The notes below the pieces were generated by a model. It had not been told where the DNA came from. It did no database searches and was given only the letters and a program-made list of their open reading frames with translations. From Manihot esculenta (lineage: Eukaryota; Streptophyta; Magnoliopsida; Malpighiales; Euphorbiaceae), in NCBI RefSeq assembly GCF_001659605.2, contig NC_035162.2:4607248-4671247 (forward strand): DNA of 64,000 nucleotides, written 5' to 3'. A program made the position numbers and the translations under genes. This document shows, in pieces, positions 1 through 11,493 of the stretch; position 1 is the stretch's first letter; each line of letters begins with the position of its first letter.

Positions 1-7
1 CTCGAGG

Positions 8-50
8 TAAAAATAAAAATAAAAATAAAAATAAAAATAAAAATAAAAAT
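8..50. repeat. AAAAAT hexanucleotide microsatellite
   Basis: About seven uninterrupted copies of a six-base unit (five A and one T) at the left edge of the window. It lies far upstream of the MADS-box gene and has no coding potential. Confidence 0.9.
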
Positions 51-473
51 TGTGGGGTCCACTTCTGTATTTTATTTGTAAATTGAAAGTAAAGTGAAAG
101 GAAGATATCCATATGAAAAATTATTGGAATGTACATACAAAATTATAAGGCTCAATTATTAATGGAATAAAGGAATTCTACTGTATAGGGAGTAATTCGT
201 TAACTTTTTAAAAGTACAAGGGGTAAATAGCTAAATTTTTAAAAGTACAAGACTAGTATATATGTTTCAACAAATTACAGGGGTATAAAATTGTAGTTTA
301 CACTTTCTAGAAGCTCCTTGCACTCAATACTTTGATAGAATTTTCATTATACAAATATCAAATTCACCAATGAAAACATGTTTTAAATTACTTTCTCTTC
401 AACATGATTATCCATTGCGCAAAGAAGGAAATAAAACAAGAAGTTGCAATAGCCAGCAGAAGACATGGAGTGA

Positions 474-809
474 TGGAGAATTCTACAGTTACATACGGCG
501 AATTCACATGGAGCTGAAGAGACTGGAAATAGTAAAATCAAAGAAGAGAAAGCGCCGTCACCATACATAAACATATTCAAGAGAGGAGTCTGCACCATCT
601 GCAAGCTGCAAAGTTTTCTCAGTGGCACCTCACAAACACTAGATCTTGCACGGAAGCTTCTCTCCCTTGAGCCTGTGGCTCTAAATGACACTCTAACCAA
701 CTTCTCTGCCTCTCCTCCAATCCCATCTCGACAGCACATCTCTTTTAAGACCACTCCTGTTTTCCCAAACCACCCACAACACAATCCATTTCTTTTATTC
801 CCCAAATAA
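474..809 (+). pseudogene. Possible broken small coding region upstream of the MADS gene
   Basis: One plus-strand frame is open from 474 to the TAA at 807-809. It encodes about 111 residues, including a CTIC pair and a Ser/Pro/His-rich tail, and its base composition is less AT-biased than the flanks. The frame has no ATG. An ATG at 473 opens the next frame (MENSTVTYGEF...) and stops after 14 residues, so a frameshift or an unseen intron would be needed to join them. A minus-strand frame is also open across 383-832. I recognise no family. It could be a decayed gene, an exon of an unknown gene, or chance. Confidence 0.2.
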
Positions 810-860
810 TATATAATTAAACAACTGTTCACTCTTCTTTCCTATTCCTTTATTTTTCCA

Positions 861-868
861 TATATATG
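861..868 (+). promoter_or_regulatory. Probable TATA box of the MADS-box gene
   Basis: TATATATG sits about 225 bases before the ATG at 1093. An A/C-rich stretch suitable for transcription start follows near 890-915, leaving a pyrimidine-rich leader of about 200 bases. Confidence 0.45.
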
Positions 869-985
869 CACACCACGCTTTGCTTCATACAACAAGAAGA
901 AACCCTCACCAACACAAAAATAGAAACTTTCTCATAATACCTTACCATAATTATTTTCTATGCTTCCTCTTCTTGCAATGAACCT

Positions 986-995
986 CCAAATTTGG
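986..995. promoter_or_regulatory. Perfect CArG box in the FUL-like leader
   Basis: CCAAATTTGG is a perfect CC(A/T)6GG palindrome, the site bound by MADS-domain dimers. It lies 98 bases before the ATG, probably in the transcribed leader. Auto- or cross-regulation by MADS proteins is an inference. A 10-mer of this kind can occur by chance in AT-rich DNA. Confidence 0.45.
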
Positions 996-1092
996 CTTTG
1001 TAGGTCTTTTTGAATACATTTTCCTTTCTTTTTTGGGTTCTCAATTTTGCTTTTTCTTTTTTGGGATCTCAAATTTAAGGAAAGAGTGAGAA

Positions 1093-4000
1093 ATGGGGAG
1101 AGGTAGGGTTCAGCTCAAGCGGATCGAGAACAAGATTAACAGGCAAGTAACTTTTTCCAAGAGAAGGACTGGTCTGCTAAAGAAAGCTCATGAGATCTCA
1201 GTTCTTTGTGATGCTGAAGTTGCTTTGATTGTTTTCTCAATCAAAGGAAAGCTCTTTGAGTACTCTACTAATTCAAGGTATTTCCTTTTCCTTCTTTACT
1301 CATTTTTATTGCATGTATTTATTTTCTGATTCCTTTTTGCTTCTGGGTTATGGTTGTTTTCCCATCTTTTCTCTCTTTTGTTCTTTCTTTCTTTTTTAAT
1401 TGTACCGTTTCAAGACGTTCATTACATTGAAAATCACCAGTTGCCATGGATGTAAGCTTGCATGTGTACAGTTTCTCTTTCTTGCAAATACACAAACAAC
1501 TAAAGAAGAAAAAAGAGCTAACACATAGAACCCTTTTCTTGTCTGCAGACCGGACTATGACCTGTTACTCTCCTTGTTCTTATAGATATGTATATGTTAA
1601 ATCATGCATTCCCTTTGCTTGTTCAAACGGGTCAATTTCGTTTTCTCTTTAGACATAGCTGTCAATTAAAGAAAGCAGTATACTGCACCGATTAGTCTTT
1701 GAATGATCAGTAGAAGCTTCAATTATATACGAGAATTATGTGAAGCTTTAATGTATACCACTGAATAACACAACTGTTTACGACGACTTCGCTCATTAGG
1801 GAAGTATTATCTACAGTTATGGTGGTATAGTAATTAGATTCCTAAATCAAAACTTGCTAGTACTGAGGGTTCAGTAGCACGGGCCTAGCTATCAAGGATC
1901 CTAGTCCCAGTCCTAGAGCTTTGTGTCATGGGGCTTGGTGCTTTTTGCATCTTTTTTATAATCTTAGGATATTGGGATTCATTGTTGTTGGTAAACCTAG
2001 GAGCATGCTCCCCCTCAATGATATAAACACCAATGTTTGAGGTAGTTATTCAAGATTAATTTCCACAAAGATCTTCCACTAGAATCAATATTTTAACAAA
2101 ATCGCTTTAATTAATGCCAAGTTTAAGGGATTTTGTCATGAGTTCTGAGGGTGATTAAGCTAGCTAGGTAGCTATATGGATAAATGTTTCTCCCCTTCGA
2201 GTAATTTCTTGGAGACTTTTCAATTTAGGGGACTGAGATTCTTGAAATAGCTAGTTAATTAGAGTTAGCTAGTTGAAGTACTGTTTAGTTATGGATATCA
2301 TCTCAAGATTTGTTTAGTAGCTATTGGATTAAGATGTTTGCTTATGCGATTTAATTAAAGGGATGAAATTTCTATATTTGAAATTTTCATTTGTTATTAT
2401 TATTGGCTTAACATAAAAAGTACACCCTGTTTAATTTTCTTACATATTATTTGTCAGACGGATAATTTTACCGTATATGAGATTTGATGTGAGTTCTATT
2501 ATTATTGTTTTATACTATAGTTTTATACTATAGGTTCATATAAATTCAGTTTAGACAAATTTTTTTTTGCTAGACAGAATACAAGATTTATAAGGAGTGG
2601 AATTGTACGTTTGTTGGTGACTATCTAAGGAAAAAAAAATGTCACAAAGTCTATGAAAAGCCTAGCAAAGCACCAATCTGGTGTAGAAATGTAATGCTTC
2701 GTAGGCATAGCCTCACATTATGGAAGTAGAGACACAGGCATAAGATGCCACAGGTTTAAGAAAGATACGAAGAATGAGTGTAAGGAAACAAAACGTTCAG
2801 ACAATAAGCCAAGCAACCAGATCAAGGCGAACCTTCATACAGCTAAACATAGAACATTGCCTATGCCTATGGTCTCCATTATCATTTTCTCCTAAAACAC
2901 TTGATATTGTGAGCTCTCCAGATTAAGTCAAAACCAATGATGTATATAAGGATGATTGCTTTGATTTACCCGAATTATGAAAATGGCTCTTCAACTTACA
3001 CCAAAATTAAAATAAACTAAGGCAACAACAAGAGGAAAAGATGGATGGATACTGTATATTGTGGTCCAAGATGATCATGATATAGCCTATTGGAAGCAAT
3101 GATGGCTGTAAATGAGACGAAATACAATTGGGTTTTAGAATATTTTTAGAAATCCATTCTTGAAAGAAAAATGTAGTGCTATTAGTTCAATTATCAGAAT
3201 GTTGAATTTCAATAGAGCTAGACTTGATGTGCCATACTAAGTCTTTTTTGATCAATTAATAAAATTCATTTAACTTAAAAATTAGAGAGTCAAGAACATA
3301 CTATTAAAGGCTTAATAATTGGGCTCTCTGCATAGCTTTTATTTTTTTTTTTGGTTTTATATTTTTATAAAAAAAAAAGCAAAATATAAAATGGTCTAGG
3401 GCTATAGTTTGCAAAACGAACATATAAAAACTAAGTAATACAACTCCACCATCTATTTTTGAAAACACATCTAGTTTTAATTGAATTAGAATAGACATTT
3501 TAAACTATTTATTTTGGTCTAGGCTATAGTCAGTTCAATTTTAATTCAGTCCCTTGAACCAGTGATTTAGTTTTGAATTTGATTCATAACTATCTCAGTT
3601 TAATTCAGAGCCTGGATTGGCCTACCGAATCTAGTTCCATACAACTGTTTTAGGTTGAAATGATAGTTTGCTAAGAATGTTACACACACTTCAATGCCTA
3701 GGGTTAGGCAGCTCTTCATGTACACATGGCTTTTATGAAGTTGCTTAGAACTTTTCCTTTTGTGGCAGCATGGAAAGGATCCTAGAAAGATACGAGAGTT
3801 ATTCATCTGCGGAACGACAAGCTGCTAATGACTCCGAACATCAGGTATTTTTCCGATGATTTTTAGAGATTACCTATTAATTGAACTCCTGCTCACAGGG
3901 TTTATCAGATTATAAGCCAAGCATGAATCTTGGTTGAAAGCATGCATGTCTAAGGTTGTCTTTATAAATGTTAGGGAAATTGGTCTTTGGAATGCCCCAA

Positions 4001-4949
4001 GCTCATGGCTCGGATTGAGATCTTGGAGAGAAGCCTAAGGTACTAAAATTATTCCATTTGAATTATTTGGCTTATTTTCTTTAATTAACAGATTATTCTG
4101 ACATTCTTCACATTGATCGAATAGGAACTTTTCAGGAGAAGATTTGGATCCCATGAGTCTAAGAGAACTCCAACACTTGGAGCAACAGATTGCTAATGGT
4201 CTTAAACGCGTTCGAGCAAGAAAGGTGAAACTGTTTGGCCTCATTTCAATATTTTATAATCATCGTAAATTAAAAGCTTACTTTATGTAAATATTAACCT
4301 GGAATTTATTGCAGAATCAACTCTACCATGAGTCCATCTCTGGCTTGCAGAAGAAGGTAAGCTTTCTTGCTTTTGATTCATTTTGGCAATTAACATAAAG
4401 CGACCAATAGAACAACCATTGAAATAAAGAAGAATCGACAAAAATAACCGACAACTTGCAGGAAAGAGCATTGCATGAGCAAAACAACATGTTAAGCAAA
4501 AAGGTAAAAACGCACCTACCTTTGCATTTAGTCTCCTAGATTTCCATAACTAGACTGCATTTGTAATAATTGATAATGTATTGGCAACAGCTCAAGGAAA
4601 ATGAGAAGACAACGGCTGAGCAAGCAAACTGCGAGCAACAAAATCTTGGCCCGAACCCAACTTCCTTCATGCCACCGCCGATTCTCTCACTTCCATCTCT
4701 AAGTATTAGGTATTACATCTCTCGCCGTCTCTCCATATTATAGATGACCAACTCATGTATCTGAGCCTGTCCATTGTGTTGAACAGTATTTGGCTAGGGT
4801 AAACATTTATTTTCTTGATGATGTGGTACAGTGCCAGTGGCCCTCTCCAGACTAGAGAATTCATGAACGAAAATGAAGAGGCTAGAGCTCAGATTCACCC
4901 CGATACACTTCAGATCCCACCTTGGATGCTTCGTCATGTTAATGAATAG
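1093..4949 (+). CDS. FUL: MIKC-type MADS-box transcription factor, FRUITFULL (AP1/SQUA) clade
   Basis: A nuclear DNA-binding regulator of meristem identity, flowering and fruit or leaf development in this clade. Eight exons, all with GT-AG borders: 1093-1277, 3769-3844, 3975-4039, 4125-4224, 4315-4356, 4462-4503, 4591-4709 and 4832-4949. They total 747 bases, or 248 residues. The 185-base first exon and the 65, 100, 42 and 42-base K-domain exons are the standard pattern of the family. Residues 1-60 form the MADS domain ([12 protein letters not shown] start, FSKRR motif), followed by the I region, a K domain at about 90-170, and a divergent C-terminus. The C-terminus ends with [11 protein letters not shown], close to the LPPWML motif of euFUL proteins. 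It lacks the CaaX farnesylation box of AP1, which is why FUL is chosen over AP1. Intron 1 is about 2.5 kb and often carries regulatory sites in this family. FUL or a FUL paralogue (AGL79-like) cannot be fully separated by eye. Confidence 0.93.
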
Positions 4950-5204
4950 AAAACTGACTGTGGTTCACTTCATTTCTACTGCCATTGATGTATACGGTAC
5001 AAAAAACTATGATAAAATCGCTTCTGCATTAGAATAATGTACTTATTATTTGAACTATTTCAAGACTCAACCCTTACCAGAACAAAAATTCTTGAGTTAA
5101 AGGTATAAAAGACTCTCAAAATTTAAACTGCTTAACTTCAAAATGGGATCATGGAAACTATAAACATACTAAGGAGGCACAAACAAGAAAATCAATGCAG
5201 ACGA

Positions 5205-5400
5205 GTAAGAGATCAAACCCAAGTGAAAAGCGACCCATCAGAGGCTACAGCCGCAGTGTGCTCGCGACCACAAGCTTGTCTAACCAGCGAGCATTGGCAC
5301 CAAAAGAGCTCAGGAGGAAGCTGCTTTGGAATCCGCAATCGGCGTTCCTTGCCCTTTCTACCCGTTTACCCACTCCGGCTGTATGCCCACATATATTTCA
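5205..5400 (-). pseudogene. RCC1-repeat protein fragment, decayed
   Basis: On the minus strand one frame reads GKERRLRIPKQLPPELF and then ACGREHTAAVASDGSLFTW. These are typical parts of a plant RCC1/UVR8-like blade (a conserved CGxxHTAAV turn followed by DGxLFTWG). The frame contains a TAA just before the first motif, and the expected Gly after FTW is replaced by V then TGA, consistent with a one-base indel. I find no further blades nearby, so this is one or two exons' worth of a dead gene. The fragment is GC-richer than its flanks, which explains the plus-strand ORF of 74 residues that overlaps it. RCC1-family assignment is from motif recognition only. Confidence 0.6.
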
Positions 5401-5419
5401 CTCTTTGTTGGGGGATTGA

Positions 5420-6360
5420 TTTTGTTATATCTTTGATAATTTCATGATTTCGTTCGCTTACTTAATAATTGGACCTATCATTTTTTTAAAAAAAAAAATC
5501 AAACCTATCATAATTAATATGGTTAAAATTTAACTTTATATATACGAGGCTGCATGTAATAATTTCTTATTTATACAATAATGATCTATAAGACTCAAGG
5601 ATAATTGACAGGGAATTTCAATCAATGAAGCTATTATCCATTGTTTGTTTTCCAAGAAAATCGAAAGATAAGAAAGAAAATTGGACCGTGGCTTAAAAGT
5701 AGTTATATATATAATATTCATTATTGAAAACTCACTAATTAAATTTAATTTAATTAATTTTTATTAAAATTATTTTTTTTAATTTAAATAAAATTATTTT
5801 AAAAAATTGAAATTTACAAAAACTCATTTAACTTTTTATAAAATAAATAATTTTAAATGAAGCCTCTAAGATTTTAAAATCATTGTTTCAATGTATAATT
5901 TCTTACAAAATGATAGATGATTTTTTGTTTTCCTCGATCACTTTTTTTCTACTGATAATGAGATTTTTTTTTTACGTGGCCCAAAAATTAACTTTAGGTA
6001 TTTTTTAAGGAATCTTAAAAAATGAAAATACTAAAATAAATTAATATCTCTTTATCTAAAAAAAATAAATGTATTTATGCTTTTATTCAACTCAAAAAAT
6101 ATATAGTGTGTTTATTGAAATGATAGCTTTTGATAATTTTACGCATATATCCATTTAATATGGATAAAGACATAAAATTAATTAATTTTATGAATAATTT
6201 AATTTTTAATGAAATAATATAAATGGTGTATTAAATTAAATCACAACTCGCATATGACGTGCGAGTTAATTGAGTTCTTAAATAATAATAAAAAATTGCT
6301 TATCACTAATTCTTTGTACACAGTTCGAGTTAGTGGGGAAATTGGGAATGGTCAACGTCA
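5420..6360. other. AT-rich intergenic DNA, no gene seen
   Basis: Long A/T runs, many short inverted AT motifs and stops in all frames. It separates the MADS gene and the RCC1 remnant from the promoter of the DsbA-like gene. Confidence 0.6.
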
Positions 6361-6380
6361 AACGGAACCACGCCTGTCCC

Positions 6381-7446
6381 TATAAAAGCAAAATCTCAAT
6401 CCTTGCAATTTCTCACTGGCGATGCGTTTGGTAGCTCTTCAAGAAGTCCCACTTTCAATATTCTTTCGGGCAAGTAAACCTCAGTTTCAAATTTTAATTC
6501 TTGTATGTTTTTTGTTTTCATTTGATGCTTCTACCCTATATATTTGCTGCAATTCTCACCAATTTTTGTTCTTTCTAATTGTTGGCTGCTATTTTTAACA
6601 TTTTCTAGGTTTCCTTGACTGATAGAATTCATTTTCTTGGCACGTTGTTGTTGATTCTGCATTGTATTGGCTGTATTTGTGTTTGCTCTTGTAATTGCTG
6701 GACAACCAAAGCAAACCCCTCGTTGTTTTGTTGTTTGTTTTTAATCTGTTTATGATACAACAAATGAGTAGTTGCCTCTACATCCAGTAGCTGTGAATCT
6801 GTTGACTTGACTTCTTTATTTGGATTTTCATCTGTTTCTCTCAATTGATCCTAAAAGTGTCTGACTAATAAAACAGGTGATATTTGCAGGGGGTAGTTTT
6901 GAGCTCCTTCGATGGCTGAAATCGTAGTTATGAATTATCATTTAAGTATGTGAAATTAGTATTGTCTTCAGTCACCAAAAGTTCAATCATGTTAACTTAT
7001 CTGTCTTGGATTTTAGTACAAGAGTAATGTGGCCCTCTAATATCCAACATGGCCTTCTTTTTTTCTCCTTACCATTTGTATGAGTTGATAACTTAATAAT
7101 TATTCTCATTAATATTTTTTAAAGGAAAAACAACAATTAATCTTCTTTTCATGAATGGCAATGGAAATGGTAGACACTTAGAAGTGATAAAAGGAAGTAA
7201 AAACAGAATCTAAGGAATAAGTAGCTGCTAGTTTGTCATTCAGTATGGATAGCAATAGTCGTAAGTGTGCACATTGCTGTGCTCCGCTGACAATGAAGTG
7301 ACTCTTTGCTATACTTTTCTGTGACTGGGCTTGATCTTCTAAAAAATTTTCAATGGATTTTGAAACTTACTATCTATGACTTTTAGATCTTATGTGAGAG
7401 CCTGATTTAGTGCCTGTGTTAGGAAGGTTTCAGATACTCAAAGATC
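6381..7446 (+). promoter_or_regulatory. Promoter and spliced 5' leader of the DsbA-like gene
   Basis: TATAAAAG at 6381-6388 is a good TATA box. About 40 bases later a leader begins and includes an upstream ATG at 6422. A plausible donor lies at about 6474 (CAA|GTAAAC), and the coding start is about 1 kb further on at 7447, so the 5' leader is probably spliced. The exact leader exons cannot be set without transcripts. Confidence 0.45.
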
Positions 7447-9698
7447 ATGACTCAGTCTGTCAGTAATAGCAGTGGGAAGAAGCTTATTCGAATTGATGTC
7501 AGTTCAGATACTGCATGCCCATGGTGCTTTGTTGGAAAGAGAAATCTAGACAAAGCTATAAATGCTTCTAAAGACCGATTTGATTTTGAGGTCTTTCTTT
7601 CTGCAAGGCTTTTTCTGATATGTTACTTTTGATCTATTTAGTTTCAGACCAACTTATTTCTGTTTTGGTTTCCAGATCAAATGGCATCCATTTTTTCTTA
7701 ATCCATCTGCCCCTAAAGAAGGTGTAAATAAGCTGCAGTATTATAGGGAAAAGTTCGGATCCCGAACTGATGGAATTATAGCTCGGATGACAGAGGTTTC
7801 TTTTATCCTCATCTTTCTATTTTCCTCAATTTCTTCTTTGTAAATTTCCTGTATGTTGTTAATGCTTTTTGGTGTTGGATGTTATTAAGCCATTTTGACA
7901 ATTGGAAAATTGCAGGTTTATAGGGGTCTTGGCCTGGAATATAACATATCTGGTCTCACGTAAGATTTGATATTCATTTTAATTTTTGATATATGGTCTG
8001 GGGCTATATGAGATAATAAGCTGGATTTCCTTTATAATACATTAAACATCATTTCGGATTGCACAGAGGCAATACTTTGGACAGCCACAGGCTTGTATTT
8101 TTTGCTGGCCAACAGGGTCTTGACAAGCAACATAATCTTGTAGAGGAGCTGTTCCTAGGTTACTTCACTCAGGCTAAATACATTGGTGATAGGTAAAATA
8201 CATGTCATAAAAAACATTTTTATGCTCATTTTGATCATTAGCTTGTTTGCTCATCTTGATCATGAGATTTCTGGTTTTTTTTTTAAAAAAATTTATCATG
8301 CACTTTCCATGTATTTCCCAATGCATGTGTTTGCTGCCTGCTTGCTTGCCCAAGATTTTCCTTTGACCATGCATTAGGACATTGTTTCCAGAACTTCTTG
8401 GTGCAACTTTTTATAAGAGTTGCAACTGAATCCTGAGTACTGTTCCTCAAGGTTATCAACTTGAGTGGACAAATATTGAAATTTAGCATTCCCTTGGCCA
8501 AACTAAATAAGCTGACTACAGTGTGACACTATCTATTGTGCATCATCCAATAAATTGAAAGGGGATTATTCAGAATTGCAGAATTCCTAAAAATTAACAT
8601 CTAAAAGTTCCAGGAAGGCAGGCATCCATCAAAATGAGCTTCTGGCATATCTACTTTTGCAAGGCATCTGTTAATCCAAGTAGGCAACCCGGAAAGTCAA
8701 ATTAGGCATTCGTTTGACAGCTGAAAAATGTAATGTCAAACTATTACGAGCTCTTTTATCACTTAAGCTGCTCCATTCATATTCAGGTAGCATAGTAAGG
8801 AGATTATCTATGTTGTCTAGGTTCCTAATTGGAAGATTAATTGTGAAAGTGGAAAGAAATGTTCCACATTGCTCACATCCTTAGTGCAACAAACTTGTGT
8901 CATTTTAAATGTGCTGATAATCCCGACATCCCAAAATGGCAAACACTGACATTAATGAGTCCATGCAGGGAATTTCTTCTGGAATGTGCTGCAAAAGTTG
9001 GGGTAGAGGGAGCAGCAGAATTCCTTGAAGATCCCAATAATGGTGTAAAGGAGGTGTGATCATCTATTTTTTGCTCCTTTTGATTTCCACAGGCAGCTGA
9101 AAGCCTGAAACTTTTAGATTTCGTATTTGTTGCGATAGGTTGTGCATGCCCTATTCAAATCAATTTTCAAAGATTTAAGAAACTTTTTTTTTACTCTAAA
9201 GAACAATTTTTAATGGCAATCTAATTGTGCAACATTTTAAGTTCCCATGATGCTTGCTTTGCCAACGCCATGCATTTTGGATAAAATTTGAAATCCTGCA
9301 AGTCATATTCCCTCAAATCTTTTCTCCTTTTTCATATTAGCTACCATGAAGCTCTCTCTCTCTACTTTTTGGTTAATTGCATTATATTCCTTTGATTTGT
9401 ATTCTTGGCTACAAACTACTATCTGTCATCTGATCTGAACTTCGTCTGTATTTTCTGAAGGTCAACGATGACCTGAAGAAGTACTCGGCAAATATCACAG
9501 GGGTCCCATACTACGTGGTATGCGATAAATGATCCATTTTTTCTGTATATGTTGACATCCATAATTCGATGTAATACATATACTTGTGACGTTGAGGATT
9601 ACATGTATACCTTTTAACAGATCAGTGGAAAGCACGAGCTAAGCGGCGGCCAGCCCCCCGAGTTTTTCCTTAGAGCTTTTGAAGCTGCTGCAAGTTAA
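7447..9698 (+). CDS. DsbA/FrnE-like thioredoxin-fold oxidoreductase
   Basis: A probable thiol oxidoreductase of the DSBA domain family (FrnE-like, similar to the plant gene annotated as DSBA oxidoreductase family protein). Seven coding exons with GT-AG borders: 7447-7590, 7676-7795, 7916-7959, 8067-8192, 8969-9053, 9461-9517 and 9621-9698. They give 217 residues, the usual size of the family. The active-site CPWC is at residues 24-27, just after the first beta strand (RIDVSSDTACPWCFVGKRN). Near the C-terminus, NITGVPYYVISGKHELSG has the cis-Pro loop (GVPYYV) that faces the active site, followed by the helix GGQPPEFFLRAFEAA. No signal peptide is seen, so it is likely cytosolic. A possible poly(A) signal AATAAA lies near 9763. 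The substrate is unknown. Confidence 0.9.
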
Positions 9699-9759
9699 CT
9701 GCTTCTCTCTGTTAACCCTGTCTCATTGTATGCCTACAAGTATTGCTTTGCGGTATTGG

Positions 9760-10229
9760 ACTAATAAAGGGACGTGTTTCTGCTGCTAGTTGTTGAATGA
9801 GACAAATTAAAAAAAAAAAAAGTTTACAGCAAGTGAGAGATTTTGGCTTGGCTTTGTAGCCGTTGCTGTATATGAACCATAATTGTATTATTAGAACATG
9901 TTTTCTGACAATCCTTTTCTCTTCCTTCTTACACGTGAAAAATTAACAAAGCTAATTTGACAATCCCTAATATTTTAGGTTTCCAGATGAAATTAAAATT
10001 ATAAAAATAATAAATAGAACACTTATTTTGATCGATTACTAGTGAGAGTAATTGGCTATTCATAAGTTTCAAGAACGATCAACAGAGGTGAGAAAAAAAC
10101 TTCAATCAGATTTGGAATACCATGACTAGCTCGAACAAGCAAACGCAGAACTACAAATAAAATTAATAGAAATATAAGGCATTTATGAAATAAGAAACTT
10201 GCAATAAAAAATAAAACTATTAAATGATG
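9760..10229. other. 3' flank, no gene seen
   Basis: AT-rich sequence after the poly(A) signal of the DsbA-like gene, including a 13-base A run near 9809. No open coding stretch or repeat structure was recognised before the LINE remnant begins. Confidence 0.5.
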
Positions 10230-10985
10230 ATAAATTCTAATAATTGGAATCAGTTATAATTCGAGCCGAGGCGTATGACATAATAACGAAGGACCAACCA
10301 CCACCATCTTTGAGCCAATTTAAAACTTCCTTGAAAGTCACGGTTTCAGCTCTAAAAGCATCAAAATTATCAAAAATTCGTTTACATACTGCAATAAACT
10401 AATCATTTCATCCTCTTAAGACGCAACCCACTCCCATAGCCGGATGTAGTAGTAATGCAGCATCAACATTTAACTTAAAACTTTCAATAAGTGGCTTTTT
10501 CTATTGGACGCAAACCAGAACATTAACAACCAACTCCCTGCAACTTTTAGCCGCCTCCCAATCTTGAAGAAAGACTTTGAACGCTTAATTACAACATAAG
10601 GTGAACACCTTTTCTGCTTCCATACCACAACGTTTTTTTTTCTGCTTCCATACCACAACGTTTTTATTCTCCCATAAATCTCAAACTACCAAGACCACCA
10701 TGTATAAAGTAGAAACAGAAATTGAATTGCATACCCGAACAAACCAATCACTAAACGACTGCATGCGGGGAAAAAGCCAACCAAATTCGGTCATCATCCA
10801 ACAATCACGAGTAAAAAGACAAGTAATCAGAGCATGTATTATCGTTTCATTTTGACTAGAGCAAACAGGATAAGACTCACTAATTTGGACATTTCCACGA
10901 ATTAAATTAACCAAGTATGAAATAGCATTAAGGCAAACTCGCCATACCAGATTCAAAACCTTCGGTGGAGTTCATGAAATGGGTA
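10230..10985 (-). mobile_element. LINE (L1-type) ORF2 3' remnant: zf-RVT and RNase H, broken
   Basis: Read on the minus strand from 10970 down, PPKVLNLVWRVCLNAISY... followed by YPVCSSQNETIIHALITC and a DCW motif is the zinc-binding reverse-transcriptase domain (zf-RVT) that precedes the RNase H domain in plant non-LTR elements. Lower down, FKLNVDAALLL...GVGCVLRG, then AETVTFKEVLNWLKDGG, is the RNase H-like (RVT_3) domain. Stops and frameshifts interrupt both. A 28-base unit is tandemly duplicated inside it (10610-10665). No reverse-transcriptase core is present, as expected for a 5'-truncated insertion. It is inactive. Confidence 0.75.
10610..10665. repeat. 28-base tandem duplication inside the LINE remnant
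   Basis: Two nearly identical 28-base copies (10610-10637 and 10638-10665), each holding CTGCTTCCATACCACAACG. It is a local slippage duplication that adds a frame shift to the dead zf-RVT/RNase H linker. Confidence 0.85.
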
Positions 10986-11493
10986 TATATGTATATCGTT
11001 CCCGTTAACGGGTGCAAGTCTCAGCTCATGAAGCGGCAATCCATCGTATGAGTTTTATAGTTTACGTGATCTCATTTTTCCGCAGAGGAAGAGATGAGTT
11101 AAGACCTAGTTTACTTTCTTAATCATTTGCAAGCAGATAGAATCCAAAAAAAATAATAAAAATAAAATAAAATAAAATTAAAAAAAAAAACAAGAAAACA
11201 TAAATCAGAGCATTAAGACTGAAATACAAACACCAAACGTACCAAAGGCTCAAGGCATGTTTTGACGAAACTGTAAGCAGATTTCCATTCATATCATGAA
11301 AAATGTTTCTAAGGGCATTTTTGTAAGAAACCGAATTTTTCAAAGATTGTTATCAGAACAATTTTCAACGTTTACCAGAGGTAACAAACACTTTAACCTG
11401 CAATATTCACAAAGCACTTTACAGATCTCCTTTCGGTTTTCTTTTTCCCCCTGTTGTTGACGGTTCATCCACGACCCAAACCTACAAGCAAGA

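Noticed and set aside
1..6. CTCGAG at the left edge as a cloning site
   Set aside because: A six-base restriction site alone does not show vector sequence; what follows is ordinary plant DNA.
383..832. 149-codon minus-strand ORF upstream of the MADS gene
   Set aside because: It lies opposite the unassigned plus-strand open frame, has a Cys/Phe-rich low-information sequence and shows no domain.
5151..5447. Two overlapping plus-strand ORFs (98 and 74 residues)
   Set aside because: They are shadows of the minus-strand RCC1 fragment, which has recognisable motifs.
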